Below the pieces are notes generated by a model. The model was not told the origin of the DNA. It did no database searches and saw only the letters and a list, made by a program, of their open reading frames with translations. The position numbers and the translations under genes are program-made. A DNA stretch of 44,617 nt from an uncultured Pelagibacteraceae bacterium (GTDB lineage: Bacteria; Pseudomonadota; Alphaproteobacteria; Pelagibacterales; Pelagibacteraceae). Location of the stretch: assembly GCA_902574045.1 (NCBI GenBank), contig CACGMG010000005.1:1-44617 (forward strand), in the 5' to 3' direction. Below are positions 35,151 to 43,767 of this stretch, piece after piece; position 1 is the stretch's first letter, and each line of letters opens with the position of its first letter.

Positions 35151-36593
35151 TTATCTTTCAATAACTAAAGTATCTTTTGATCCACCACCCTGCGAACTAT
35201 TAACAATCGTACTTCCTTTTTTTAGAGCAACTCTTGTTAATCCCCCTGTAGTTACCCATGAAGTTTTACCAGCTAAGATGAAGGGCCTTAAATCTAGATG
35301 CCTTGGCTGAATTCCTTCCTCTGAAATTGTTGGTGTAGTTGAAAGTATCTCTAATGGTTGTGCAATATAATCCTCTGGTTTAGATTTAATTTTTTCTATC
35401 ATTTTATTTCTCTCATCTTTTGAGGATTTTGGTCCAATCAATATTCCATTTCCACCTGATCCGTTAGTGGGTTTTACTACTAATTTTGAAATATTTTCAA
35501 TTACATGGTCTTTATGAATTTTTTTTCTACATAAAAAAGTTTGAACTTGTTTTAGTTTCGGCTCTTCATCCAAATAAAATTTTATCATTTTATCTACATA
35601 AGAGTAAATTGCCTTATCGTCTGCAATTCCTGTGCCAGGAGCATTAATTATACCAACATTTCCTTTTCTCCAGCACTTAAATAATCCTGGCACACCAAGA
35701 ACTGAATATTTATAAAAAACTTTCGGATCTAAAAAATTATCGTCAATTCTTCTATAAATACAATCAACTTTAAGAGGGCCTTTTACAGTTTTCAAATAAA
35801 CAAAATCTTTTTCTACAAATAAATCCTTACCTTCAACTAAAGCTATCCCCATTTGCTCAGCAAGAAATTTATGCTCGAAATATGCAGAATTGTAAATTCC
35901 TGGAGTAAGTACGCACATGTGAGGATTTTTAGTTCTTCTTGGAACACACTCGAGCATGCAGTGATATAATTTATTTGGATATTGATGAATTGATGCAACT
36001 TTATATTTTGTAAACAATTCAGGAAAAACATCTCTCATTACCATTCGATTTTCTAGCATGTACGAAACCCCTGATGGAACTCTAAGATTGTCTTCAAGAA
36101 CCTTGAATTCACCATCAATATTTCTAATTAAATCAACACCAGATATATTAGACCAAGCTTTGTATTTTGGTGAAAAACCATAACATTCTCTTAGATAATA
36201 GGGTGACTTAAAAACAAGTTCTTCAGGTATAATATTATCTTTAAAAATTTTTCTATCGTTGTAAACATCATCTATAAAAAGATTCAAAGCTTTTACTCTC
36301 TGTAGCAACCCCTTTGAAACTTTAGCCCAATCTTTCTTGAGTAATATTCTTGGTATAATATCTAGAGGCCATTTTTTTTCATGAAGCTTTTTACCAGATT
36401 CATAAACTCTAAAATTAATACCTCGAGCACTAATCGTGCTTACACAGTTTTTTTCTATTTCATTTAATTTTTTAATACCGTGTCTCTCTAGTATATGAGA
36501 TATTATTATTGCTTGTTTTCGTAGTTTACGGTCTGAATTAAGATACTCGTCGTAAGTCTTTTTAGATTCGTATTTTTTCCATAAATTATCCAT
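35151..36593 (-). CDS. circularly permuted ATP-grasp protein (DUF404/DUF407)
   Basis: A 480-residue protein of the circularly permuted ATP-grasp type 2 family. Recognisable parts: GINFRVYESG near the N-terminus, RDVFPELF, CVLTPGIYNSAYFEH, LVEGKDLFVEKDFVY, KPTNGSGGNGILIG and RHLDLRPFILAG. The C-terminus reads TTGGLTRVALKKGSTIVNSSQGGGSKDTLV, characteristic. It probably ligates an amino group to a carboxylate; the substrate is unknown. In many bacteria this gene is grouped with an alpha-E domain gene (COG2307), a transglutaminase-like gene and Anbu; here only Anbu is present, divergent over 106 bp. I see no clear promoter motif in that gap. Confidence 0.88.
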   Translation of the reverse strand: MDNLWKKYESKKTYDEYLNSDRKLRKQAIIISHILERHGIKKLNEIEKNCVSTISARGINFRVYESGKKLHEKKWPLDIIPRILLKKDWAKVSKGLLQRVKALNLFIDDVYNDRKIFKDNIIPEELVFKSPYYLRECYGFSPKYKAWSNISGVDLIRNIDGEFKVLEDNLRVPSGVSYMLENRMVMRDVFPELFTKYKVASIHQYPNKLYHCMLECVPRRTKNPHMCVLTPGIYNSAYFEHKFLAEQMGIALVEGKDLFVEKDFVYLKTVKGPLKVDCIYRRIDDNFLDPKVFYKYSVLGVPGLFKCWRKGNVGIINAPGTGIADDKAIYSYVDKMIKFYLDEEPKLKQVQTFLCRKKIHKDHVIENISKLVVKPTNGSGGNGILIGPKSSKDERNKMIEKIKSKPEDYIAQPLEILSTTPTISEEGIQPRHLDLRPFILAGKTSWVTTGGLTRVALKKGSTIVNSSQGGGSKDTLVIER

Positions 36594-36699
36594 TTTTTAA
36601 ATTTTTAATAAATTGAGCAGATTATCAAATGCACAGATTAGATAGTAGGTATGATAATAAAGAATTGAATAATTGATGTTTTTTAAATAATAATTAACT

Positions 36700-37425
36700 A
36701 TGACTTATTGTGTAGGCATAAAAACTAATGAAGGAATAGTCCTAGCATCAGACTCGAGAACTAATGCGGGTTTAGATAACGTTAATATTTACTCTAAAAT
36801 GCTGACATACGATGTTGGAGATAGAACCGTCATTATTGTTACCTCAGGAAACTTAGGAACGTCTCAGGCAGTATTTAAATCCATCGAGAAAGACATCAAT
36901 GATAAAAAAGCCTCTATCAGTCTTAATACGTGTAAAGATTTCGAACAAATTGCATCTTACATTGGTAAACTTAATACAAAACATTCTTCGCCGGATGGCA
37001 TAAATACTGACAGTCTAGTTTTAGGATCTACATTTATTATAGGAGGTCAAATACGTGGGAAAGATTTAGAATTATATATGGTTTATCCTCAAGGAAATTA
37101 CATTAGGCCTGCAGACAGCAAACCTTACTTAGTTATAGGCGAAGTAAAATATGGAAAACCTATTCTTGACAGAGTTATAACTCCAAATGTTTCAATTGGG
37201 GATGCATCTAGATGTGCCTTAATTTCAATGGACTCAACTCTTAAGAGCGACTTAACAGTCGGTCCTCCAATAGATATTGCTGTTTACAAAAAAGATCAGC
37301 CAAAGATATCTTATCTTAAATGCCTTAACACTAGTGATGAAGACTATTCTAGAGTTTGCAATCAGTGGTCAGAAAAAGTACTACAAGTATTTGATACCTT
37401 TCCTAAATTTGATTGGGAAAAATAA
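36700..37425 (+). CDS. Anbu-type proteasome-like peptidase
   Basis: A 241-residue Ntn-hydrolase of the Anbu (ancestral beta subunit) family. The start MTYCVGIKTNEGIVLASDSRTNAG places Thr2 as the nucleophile after Met removal, with the conserved Asp18 (ASDSR) and a Lys/Tyr-containing segment (IYSKMLTYD). The C-terminal half (PYLVIGEVKYGKPILDR, SMDSTLKSDLTVGPPID) is typical. Anbu assembles into open rings; a substrate is not established. Divergent from the ATP-grasp gene, its usual genomic partner. Confidence 0.9.
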   Translation: MTYCVGIKTNEGIVLASDSRTNAGLDNVNIYSKMLTYDVGDRTVIIVTSGNLGTSQAVFKSIEKDINDKKASISLNTCKDFEQIASYIGKLNTKHSSPDGINTDSLVLGSTFIIGGQIRGKDLELYMVYPQGNYIRPADSKPYLVIGEVKYGKPILDRVITPNVSIGDASRCALISMDSTLKSDLTVGPPIDIAVYKKDQPKISYLKCLNTSDEDYSRVCNQWSEKVLQVFDTFPKFDWEK

Positions 37426-37531
37426 TCTTCAGTCTTAAAATTTAAAAAGTTGTTAATTTTTTTAAGTCAATGTATCTTTACCTTAAAATTGTAATAAATC
37501 TTTAACAAATAACAATTACAAAGGAGATTAA

Positions 37532-37753
37532 ATGTTTATTAAAAAATATCTTAAATGGATAAGCACTTTTTTAGTTTTAACAGGCATTTTATTAACTAAC
37601 TTAAATATGTATCCAATAAATATAATGTTTCATGGTGCTGGAGTTGTCGGTTGGACAATAGCTGGTTTTTTATCAAAAGATAAAGCTATACTTACAAACT
37701 TTGGGTTGCAAATACCTTTATTTATAATTGGGTTTTATCAGCTAATTTTCTAA
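37532..37753 (+). CDS. small two-helix membrane protein, unknown
   Basis: A 73-residue protein I do not recognise. Two hydrophobic stretches, about 10-28 and 33-48 or beyond, and a third near the C-terminus (60-73). The N-terminus KKYLKW is basic, suggesting it faces the cytoplasm. The middle has HGAGVVGWTIAGF. A strong ribosome site AAAGGAG (37519-37525) lies 6 bases before the ATG, which argues that it is real. The 106-bp gap upstream may hold a promoter (TTGTTA, 17 bp, TATCTT). The stop overlaps the phoB stop by 12 bp. Confidence 0.75.
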   Translation: MFIKKYLKWISTFLVLTGILLTNLNMYPINIMFHGAGVVGWTIAGFLSKDKAILTNFGLQIPLFIIGFYQLIF

Positions 37754-38425
37754 AGAATATCCAGCAGATCTCACTGTACGAATTAGTGGTTTTGAGCCAT
37801 CAATATTAATAGCTTGTCTAAGTCTTGTAATATGTACATCAACTGTCCTTGATTCAACATTTATATCCTCGCCCCAAACTTGCTCTAGGAGTTGTTCTCG
37901 AGAATAAACTCTCTTGGGCTGAGTGATTAGAAAATCTAATAACTTAAATTCTTTAGGTCCAAGAGATACTTCTTTATTTTGACGATAAACTTTCATAGCT
38001 ACTCTATCTACCTTTAAATCTAAATAAATAATTTCTTCATTTACTGCAGTTGGTTTTACCCTTCTTAGCATGGCTTTTATTCTCGCGAGCAGCTCAGGAA
38101 AGCTAAAAGGTTTCGTTAAATAGTCTTCTGCTCCACTTTCTAAACCTTTTACCTTATCCTCTTCCTCACCTTTGGCAGTAAGCATTATAATAGGTATATC
38201 TTTAACTTTTTTATCGTGCTTAAGATACTGACAAATTTTAATTCCTGAAAGATCGGGTAACATCCAATCTAGTAAGATCAAATCTGGTTTTTTTTCTTTA
38301 ATTAAAGATAAGGCTTCTTCACCATTTTCACTTGATGAAACTTTGAATCCTTCTTTTTCAAGATTATATCGTAGTAGTGTTTGTATGGGTTTTTCATCTT
38401 CAACTACAAAAATATGTGCGCTCAT
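37742..38425 (-). CDS. phoB: phosphate regulon response regulator PhoB
   Basis: OmpR-family response regulator, 227 residues. The receiver domain has acidic residues D10-E11, phospho-acceptor D53 (LLDWMLPD) and Lys102 region TKPF. The C-terminal winged helix reads LGPKEFKLLDFLI...RVYSREQLLEQVWG...VESRTVDVHITRLRQAI. Phosphorylated by PhoR, it activates the pst genes under phosphate starvation. It follows phoU with a one-base overlap. Confidence 0.96.
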   Translation of the reverse strand: MSAHIFVVEDEKPIQTLLRYNLEKEGFKVSSSENGEEALSLIKEKKPDLILLDWMLPDLSGIKICQYLKHDKKVKDIPIIMLTAKGEEEDKVKGLESGAEDYLTKPFSFPELLARIKAMLRRVKPTAVNEEIIYLDLKVDRVAMKVYRQNKEVSLGPKEFKLLDFLITQPKRVYSREQLLEQVWGEDINVESRTVDVHITRLRQAINIDGSKPLIRTVRSAGYSLEN

Positions 38426-39120
38426 CAGCTGTCTAGAGGTTTGCCTTTTGGTCTAGCTCCTTCTAAATATTCACCCTCAATTAAATAATAAAGTGACTCT
38501 GCTATATTTGTAATGTGGTCTCCAGCTCTTTCAATATTTTTTGTTACAAATAGTAAGTGCGTAGCCACTTCTAAATTTTTTTTATCTTTTTGAAGGTAAT
38601 TGGCTACTTCATTCATTGCTAAATTAGTTAGATCATCAACTTGTTCGTCTTTTCTCCAAATTTCTACAGCTTTCTCCTTTGAATTATTTAAGTAGGCGTC
38701 TAAGACATCCTTCAATTGCTTCTGCACTAGATCACCCAATCTTCTTAAACTGTTTACCAGCTCGTCGGGCAAATCTATTGGTAAGGGAGTGACTTTTTTT
38801 GCGACACTTTTTGCTAAATCGCCTATTCTTTCCAAATCATGTGAGATTTTCATTGTTGAAATAGTAATTCTTAGATCAACGGCCATTGGCGCACGTTTTA
38901 CTAATACTGTTGTAATTTGATTATCTATAGCAGATCTAAGTGCATTAATTTTACTATCATTTTTAACAATCTTATCTACGGACTCTTTATCTAGCTTAAT
39001 TACAGCTTCCATAGCATCTGCAAGTTGACTTTCGGTAAGACTGCCCATTTTAACCAAATCATCATTAAGACTCTGCATTTCTTCTGCGTAAGACTTAACT
39101 GTATGTCCAGTATCTGACAT
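38425..39120 (-). CDS. phoU: phosphate signalling protein PhoU
   Basis: A 231-residue peripheral protein with two three-helix repeats (SYAEEMQSLNDDLVKMG...; RLGDLVQKQLKDVLDAYL...). It links Pst transporter state to PhoR. The (E)RIGDLAKSVA and ERAGDHITNIAE metal-binding motifs are present in the first and second half. It abuts pstB directly and overlaps phoB by one base. Confidence 0.96.
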   Translation of the reverse strand: MSDTGHTVKSYAEEMQSLNDDLVKMGSLTESQLADAMEAVIKLDKESVDKIVKNDSKINALRSAIDNQITTVLVKRAPMAVDLRITISTMKISHDLERIGDLAKSVAKKVTPLPIDLPDELVNSLRRLGDLVQKQLKDVLDAYLNNSKEKAVEIWRKDEQVDDLTNLAMNEVANYLQKDKKNLEVATHLLFVTKNIERAGDHITNIAESLYYLIEGEYLEGARPKGKPLDS

Positions 39121-39894
39121 TTAACCAAACCTTCCTGTTATATAATCTTGTGTCATTTTATTAGCCGGGTTCTTAAAAATTTTTTCTGTTGTATCAACTT
39201 CGATTATTTTGCCCAAATGGAAAAAACCTGTTTTCTGTGAAACTCTCACTGCTTGGGCCATCGAATGTGTTACTATAACAATTGTATAGCTTTTCTTCAA
39301 ATCATCTATTAACTCTTCAATTTTTGCAGTAGCGATAGGGTCTAGTGCAGAACATGGTTCATCCATAAGTATTACTTCTGGATTTACTGAGAGAGCTCTT
39401 GCAATACACAATCTTTGTTGTTGACCGCCAGATAAACCTGTTCCGGGCTCATTCAAACGATCTTTTACTTCATCCCACAATGCTGCTTTTTTTAAACTTG
39501 TTTCAACAATCTTGTCCATCTCATCTTTCTTTTCTCCAATTCCATGAATAGTTGGACCATAAGCAATATTATCATAAATGCTCTTTGGAAACGGATTAGG
39601 TTTTTGAAAAACCATTCCAATTTTTTCTCTTAGAGTAACAACATCTACATTTTTATCATTAACTTCCTTGCCGTCTATTTCTATTGAACCATCTACTTTG
39701 CAAATATCTATCGTATCATTCATTCTGTTGATGCATCTTATAAAAGTGGACTTTCCACATCCAGAAGGGCCTATTAAAGCTGTGACTTCTTTATTATTAA
39801 TTTCTAAATTAATATTGTGTAATGCTTGTTTATTGCCGTAATAAACATTTAAATTTTTTGATTTTATTTTTATTTTTGAGTTATTTAATTCCAT
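39121..39894 (-). CDS. pstB: phosphate ABC transporter ATPase PstB
   Basis: ATPase of the high-affinity phosphate importer, 257 residues. Walker [10 protein letters not shown] (42-50), signature [15 protein letters not shown], Walker [14 protein letters not shown]-loop VTHSM. The PstB-typical [21 protein letters not shown] is clear. It overlaps pstA by 10 bp. Confidence 0.98.
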   Translation of the reverse strand: MELNNSKIKIKSKNLNVYYGNKQALHNINLEINNKEVTALIGPSGCGKSTFIRCINRMNDTIDICKVDGSIEIDGKEVNDKNVDVVTLREKIGMVFQKPNPFPKSIYDNIAYGPTIHGIGEKKDEMDKIVETSLKKAALWDEVKDRLNEPGTGLSGGQQQRLCIARALSVNPEVILMDEPCSALDPIATAKIEELIDDLKKSYTIVIVTHSMAQAVRVSQKTGFFHLGKIIEVDTTEKIFKNPANKMTQDYITGRFG

Positions 39895-41147
39895 TTTTTT
39901 TCAAATTTTTGTCTAAGATAAACAGCTATGAAATTCATTACAATAAGAAAACCTAGTAACATCATAATAGTAGCTGAAGTTTTTTCAACAAAGCCTCTTT
40001 CCGCTTGTTCAGACCATAAGTAAACTTGTACAGGTAAAGAAGCTGAAGGATCAACTGGGGTGCCAGGTATATCAACAACAAATGCAACCATTCCAATTAA
40101 TATTAAAGGTGCTGTCTCACCAAGTGCTTGTGCTAAACCAATAATTGTTCCTGATAAAGTTCCAGGCATTGCTAAAGGCACTACATGATGAAAAACAGTT
40201 TGAAATTTCGAAGCGCCAACAGATAACGCAGCCTCTCTGATAGATGGCGGAACTGCTTTAAGCGAAGCTCTACATGGAATAATTATTCTTGGTAAAGTCA
40301 TCAACGATAAAGTAATACCTGCTACAAGAGGAGTAGATCTCGGGAAATCCATTACGCTCAATAAGATTCCTAATCCAAGTAACCCATAAACGATTGAAGG
40401 TACAGCTGCTAAGTTGTTTATATTAATCTCAATAAAGTCTGTAATTCTATTTTTAGGAGCAAATTCCTCTAAGTAAATTGACGCCATAATAGCGATAGGA
40501 AATGATAAGATTAAACAAATTGTAATTGTAAAAAATGATCCCATTAAAGATCCACCTATACCTGCTAATTCTGGATCTCTAGAGTCTCCCTTAGAGAAGA
40601 AATAATCATTGAATTTTTTTCCGATTTTGCCATCTTCAACTAAATTGTCATAAATATTTAATTGAAAATTTGAAACTCTTCTTCTATCTTCTGGCAAATC
40701 TCTTGGAAAATTACCTTTATTAAGCTGATCAACATCATCGGAAGATGTTAGCTCTACACTTGCAACCTGGTTTATTTTATCCGGATTTTTTATTAGATAT
40801 CTTTTGATTTCATACTCATAGTCTGGACTAAATAATCTTAAAACTTGTCTTTCTTCTTTTGAGTCTTTGCTAGGATAAATTTTTAATATGCTTTCTACCG
40901 CTAAGTCATAAAACTCAGCTTCTTCTAACGATTTTTTGGTAATTGGACCTTCAATTTCTAGCAAATCAGCATTAAAAGATATATCGGTTGCTATAGTAGT
41001 TCTGCTAAACGCTGAACTTCCTTTAGATACAATATTTTGAATTAATACTAATACGAAAATTACCGCTAATGAAACTGACAAAAGACCATAAAATCTAAAT
41101 CTTTTTTCTGCATTATGTCTTTTTTTTAATCGTTCTTCTTTAGTCAT
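39885..41147 (-). CDS. pstA: phosphate ABC transporter permease PstA
   Basis: Permease, 420 residues from ATG 41145-41147. A TTG 24 bases upstream extends the frame, but ATG is better placed after AGAG. The first helix (about 23-45) is followed by a periplasmic insertion of about 130 residues (DUF3333-type, found in alphaproteobacterial PstA), then five helices with the EAA loop [23 protein letters not shown]. It overlaps pstC by 8 bp. Confidence 0.94.
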   Translation of the reverse strand: MTKEERLKKRHNAEKRFRFYGLLSVSLAVIFVLVLIQNIVSKGSSAFSRTTIATDISFNADLLEIEGPITKKSLEEAEFYDLAVESILKIYPSKDSKEERQVLRLFSPDYEYEIKRYLIKNPDKINQVASVELTSSDDVDQLNKGNFPRDLPEDRRRVSNFQLNIYDNLVEDGKIGKKFNDYFFSKGDSRDPELAGIGGSLMGSFFTITICLILSFPIAIMASIYLEEFAPKNRITDFIEININNLAAVPSIVYGLLGLGILLSVMDFPRSTPLVAGITLSLMTLPRIIIPCRASLKAVPPSIREAALSVGASKFQTVFHHVVPLAMPGTLSGTIIGLAQALGETAPLILIGMVAFVVDIPGTPVDPSASLPVQVYLWSEQAERGFVEKTSATIMMLLGFLIVMNFIAVYLRQKFEKKWN

Positions 41148-42522
41148 ATTTTTCTCTATATTTTTTGACAACTCTAAGAGCTATATAATTTAAAAATAAT
41201 GTTGCTATAAATAAAGTTAATCCCAAAGCAAAAGCAGCTTGTGTTTTTGGACTATCGAACTCCTGATCGCCTACTAATATCATTACTATTTGAGTTGTAA
41301 TTGTAGTTGTAGACTCTAACGGATTGATTGTTAAGTTTGCTGCTAACCCAGCAGCCATAACTACAATCATGGTTTCACCTATAGCTCTTGAAACTGCTAA
41401 TAAAATTGAACCAATAATACCTGGTAGTGCAGCTGGAATAATTACTTTTTTAATAGTTTCTGATTTAGTAGCACCAACAGCATAAGAACCATCTCTCAAT
41501 GACTGAGGCACTGAATTGATTACGTCATCTGAAAGAGATGAGATGTAAGGAATAATCATAACACCCATAATTAATCCCGCTGCCAAAGCGCTTTCTGAAG
41601 AAACTGTTAAGCCCAAGCTTTCGCCAACCGTTCTAAAGAAAGGGCCTACAGTTAAAGCGGCAAAGAATCCGTAAACAACGGTAGGGATACCTGCTAAAAT
41701 TTCTATAATTGGTTTTGAATATTTTCTAACTTTTGTGCTCGCATATTCAGCTAAATAAATTCCCGAAAACAGTCCTATAGGAACAGCAACACACATTGCT
41801 ATTAATGCTATGAATGCCGTTCCTGCAAAAAGGGGAACTGATCCAAATGCATCTTTTAATTCAAGATATTCTTCTGGAGTAATGGTTGAAGCATCTCTTA
41901 CAAAAGCCCTTTGCGGACTCCAAGATGTGCCAAAGATAAAATCAAATAAATTTATAGTTGAGAAAAACTTTATGCTCTCAAAAAGCAAAGAAACTATTAT
42001 TCCTATTGTTGTAAAAATTGCTACCAAAGAAGATACGAACAATAATCCTTTTAAAATCAATTCCACGTCATCTCTTGCTCTATTATTCGACTTTATTTTC
42101 TTATAAGCATATGAGGTTGAAAAAATTACTGCTGAAGCTAGCAGGGCTATTTTTGAATTGTATGCAATAGCATTTAAAGAGGAATATCTTTCAGAAGCAA
42201 TCTTAATATTATTTGTTAATTCACCTGTAAAATTTCCATTAAAAAAAGATAGAGTTTGCTCATAAAATAAGTCTTTTGATTCTACATTAGAGAAATTGCT
42301 CAAAATAAGTATTTTAATAATTGTGGGTTCAAATAAAGACCATAGAGATAGAATAATAAGAGCTGGTAACCCACACCAGATACCTAAATAATATCCATAA
42401 TACGATGGTAGGGCATTTAGTTTAATTTTATTAGTTGTAATTAATTTGCGTGCCTCTGAGCGACCAAAGTAATAGCTAGATAAACCAAATAATATTATTA
42501 ATGCGAAGATTAATAAATTCAT
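41140..42522 (-). CDS. pstC: phosphate ABC transporter permease PstC
   Basis: Permease, 460 residues. The N-terminal third carries extra helices and a periplasmic part before the transport core, as in alphaproteobacterial PstC. The core has EILAGIPTVVYGFFA and the EAA loop NSVPQSLRDGSYAVGATKSETIKK. No clear Shine-Dalgarno precedes the ATG. It is separated from pstS by 109 bp with a terminator-like hairpin. Confidence 0.94.
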   Translation of the reverse strand: MNLLIFALIILFGLSSYYFGRSEARKLITTNKIKLNALPSYYGYYLGIWCGLPALIILSLWSLFEPTIIKILILSNFSNVESKDLFYEQTLSFFNGNFTGELTNNIKIASERYSSLNAIAYNSKIALLASAVIFSTSYAYKKIKSNNRARDDVELILKGLLFVSSLVAIFTTIGIIVSLLFESIKFFSTINLFDFIFGTSWSPQRAFVRDASTITPEEYLELKDAFGSVPLFAGTAFIALIAMCVAVPIGLFSGIYLAEYASTKVRKYSKPIIEILAGIPTVVYGFFAALTVGPFFRTVGESLGLTVSSESALAAGLIMGVMIIPYISSLSDDVINSVPQSLRDGSYAVGATKSETIKKVIIPAALPGIIGSILLAVSRAIGETMIVVMAAGLAANLTINPLESTTTITTQIVMILVGDQEFDSPKTQAAFALGLTLFIATLFLNYIALRVVKKYREKYD

Positions 42523-42584
42523 AACAAAGGTTTAGATCAGAAGTGTTACAGATTTGTTAAATGTTTAAACTTATAATTGAGAAT

Positions 42585-42614
42585 AAAAAAAAGGCCGATA
42601 AATCGGCCTTTTTT
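42585..42614 (-). terminator. intercistronic terminator between pstS and pstC
   Basis: GGCCGA (42593-42598), loop TAAA, TCGGCC (42603-42608), flanked by A8 and T6, giving an eight-T run on the minus strand. It starts 18 bp after the pstS stop. It would let most transcripts stop after pstS and only some continue into pstC. Confidence 0.85.
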
Positions 42615-42631
42615 CATTAATTAACAAACGA

Positions 42632-43657
42632 TTAATTTAATTTTATTGTGACTAGATCTTTAGCTGCAGTTCTAGTTATTTTGTATTTATCACTGGCTAA
42701 TGGCACTAAACCAATATCAGTTAAATAACCTCTTGAACCCATTGCTTTTTTAGACGTAAACTCTGCTAAAAATTCCTTTAGACCAGGAACTACACCTACG
42801 TGAGCTTTTTTGGCATAAAAGAATAGCGGTCTTGCTATTGGATAAGAGTAATCTTGAATTCCTTCTAAAGAAGGTTTTACTCCATTAACAGCTGCTGCTT
42901 TGATTTTATCTTTGTTGGCTAAAAGGTAACTGTAACCAAAGAAACCATAAGCATCTGGATTAGCTGCAAGCTTTTGAACGATTAACGTATCGTTTTCACC
43001 TGCTTCAACCGCATAACCATCTTCTCTCATTTTTGCACATTCTTTTTTAGCTTTTTTACCATTAGCTTCATAAAGAGATTTTGCTCCTTTAGTACATCCT
43101 TTTACCATCACCAAAGAATTCCAAGCATCTCTAGTTCCTGAAGTTGGGGGTGCTATAAGAATTTCGATTTTTTTACTTGGTAAACTCGAGTCGATATCGC
43201 TCCATTTTTTGTATGGATTTTCAACTAATTTACCATCGATGTCTACTTTAGCAGCTAATGCTCTCCAAAGTTGCTCTTTCGTAAAATTTGCATCTGGTGC
43301 TTTTGTAGAGTGTGAAAAAGTTATTCCATCGTTTCCTACAACGACTTCAATAATATCTTTAACTCCATTTTTTTCACAAAGTGCTTTTTCTTTTGATTTA
43401 ATAGCTCTTGAAGCATTTGTAATATCTGGATGATTTACTCCAATTCCAGCACAAAATAATTTCATGCCTCCGCCAGTTCCCGTACTTTCAATAACAGGTG
43501 TTTTAAAACTACCTTTTTTTCCAAACTGCTCAGCTACTACTGTTGCATATGGATAAACTGTTGAAGAACCAACTATTTTAATCTGGTCTCTTGCATTCGC
43601 ATAAGATGCGAAAGAAAGAATTGCTAATATTGCAATTATATTTTTAAATGTTTTCAT
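42632..43657 (-). CDS. pstS: phosphate-binding periplasmic protein PstS
   Basis: High-affinity phosphate-binding protein, 341 residues. I start at ATG 43655-43657, which follows AAAGGAG and begins a normal signal peptide (MKTFKNIIAILAILSFASYANA); 16 extra upstream codons are not part of it. Mature chain IKIVGSSTVYPYA, ESTGTGGGMKLFCAG, VVGNDGITF, and PTSGTRDAWNSL supply the phosphate ligands. Followed by a terminator before pstC, which allows excess of PstS over the permeases. Confidence 0.96.
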   Translation of the reverse strand: MKTFKNIIAILAILSFASYANARDQIKIVGSSTVYPYATVVAEQFGKKGSFKTPVIESTGTGGGMKLFCAGIGVNHPDITNASRAIKSKEKALCEKNGVKDIIEVVVGNDGITFSHSTKAPDANFTKEQLWRALAAKVDIDGKLVENPYKKWSDIDSSLPSKKIEILIAPPTSGTRDAWNSLVMVKGCTKGAKSLYEANGKKAKKECAKMREDGYAVEAGENDTLIVQKLAANPDAYGFFGYSYLLANKDKIKAAAVNGVKPSLEGIQDYSYPIARPLFFYAKKAHVGVVPGLKEFLAEFTSKKAMGSRGYLTDIGLVPLASDKYKITRTAAKDLVTIKLN

Positions 43658-43767
43658 ATTTTTCTCCTTTTTTTTATTAACTTTTGAAGATATATGTCGC
43701 TGCAATTAAGGTAATATTAAAGAATTATTAAACTTTTGTTACAAAGCTAACTTTTTAGTTGTAGATG

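Noticed and set aside
36594-36699. Loose inverted repeat TTATCA...TGATAA between ATP-grasp and Anbu genes
   Set aside because: Six AT-rich bases with a long spacer are expected by chance in this sequence.
43658-43705. Longer pstS N-terminus (16 extra residues)
   Set aside because: It would bury the signal peptide and place the AAAGGAG ribosome site inside the coding region.
43724-43746. Possible Pho box (TTGTAAC-N4-GTTTAAT) upstream of pstS
   Set aside because: Each half matches the CTGTCAT consensus at only 4 of 7 positions, and no -10 element lies at the right distance. A Pho-controlled promoter is expected here but this site is not convincing.
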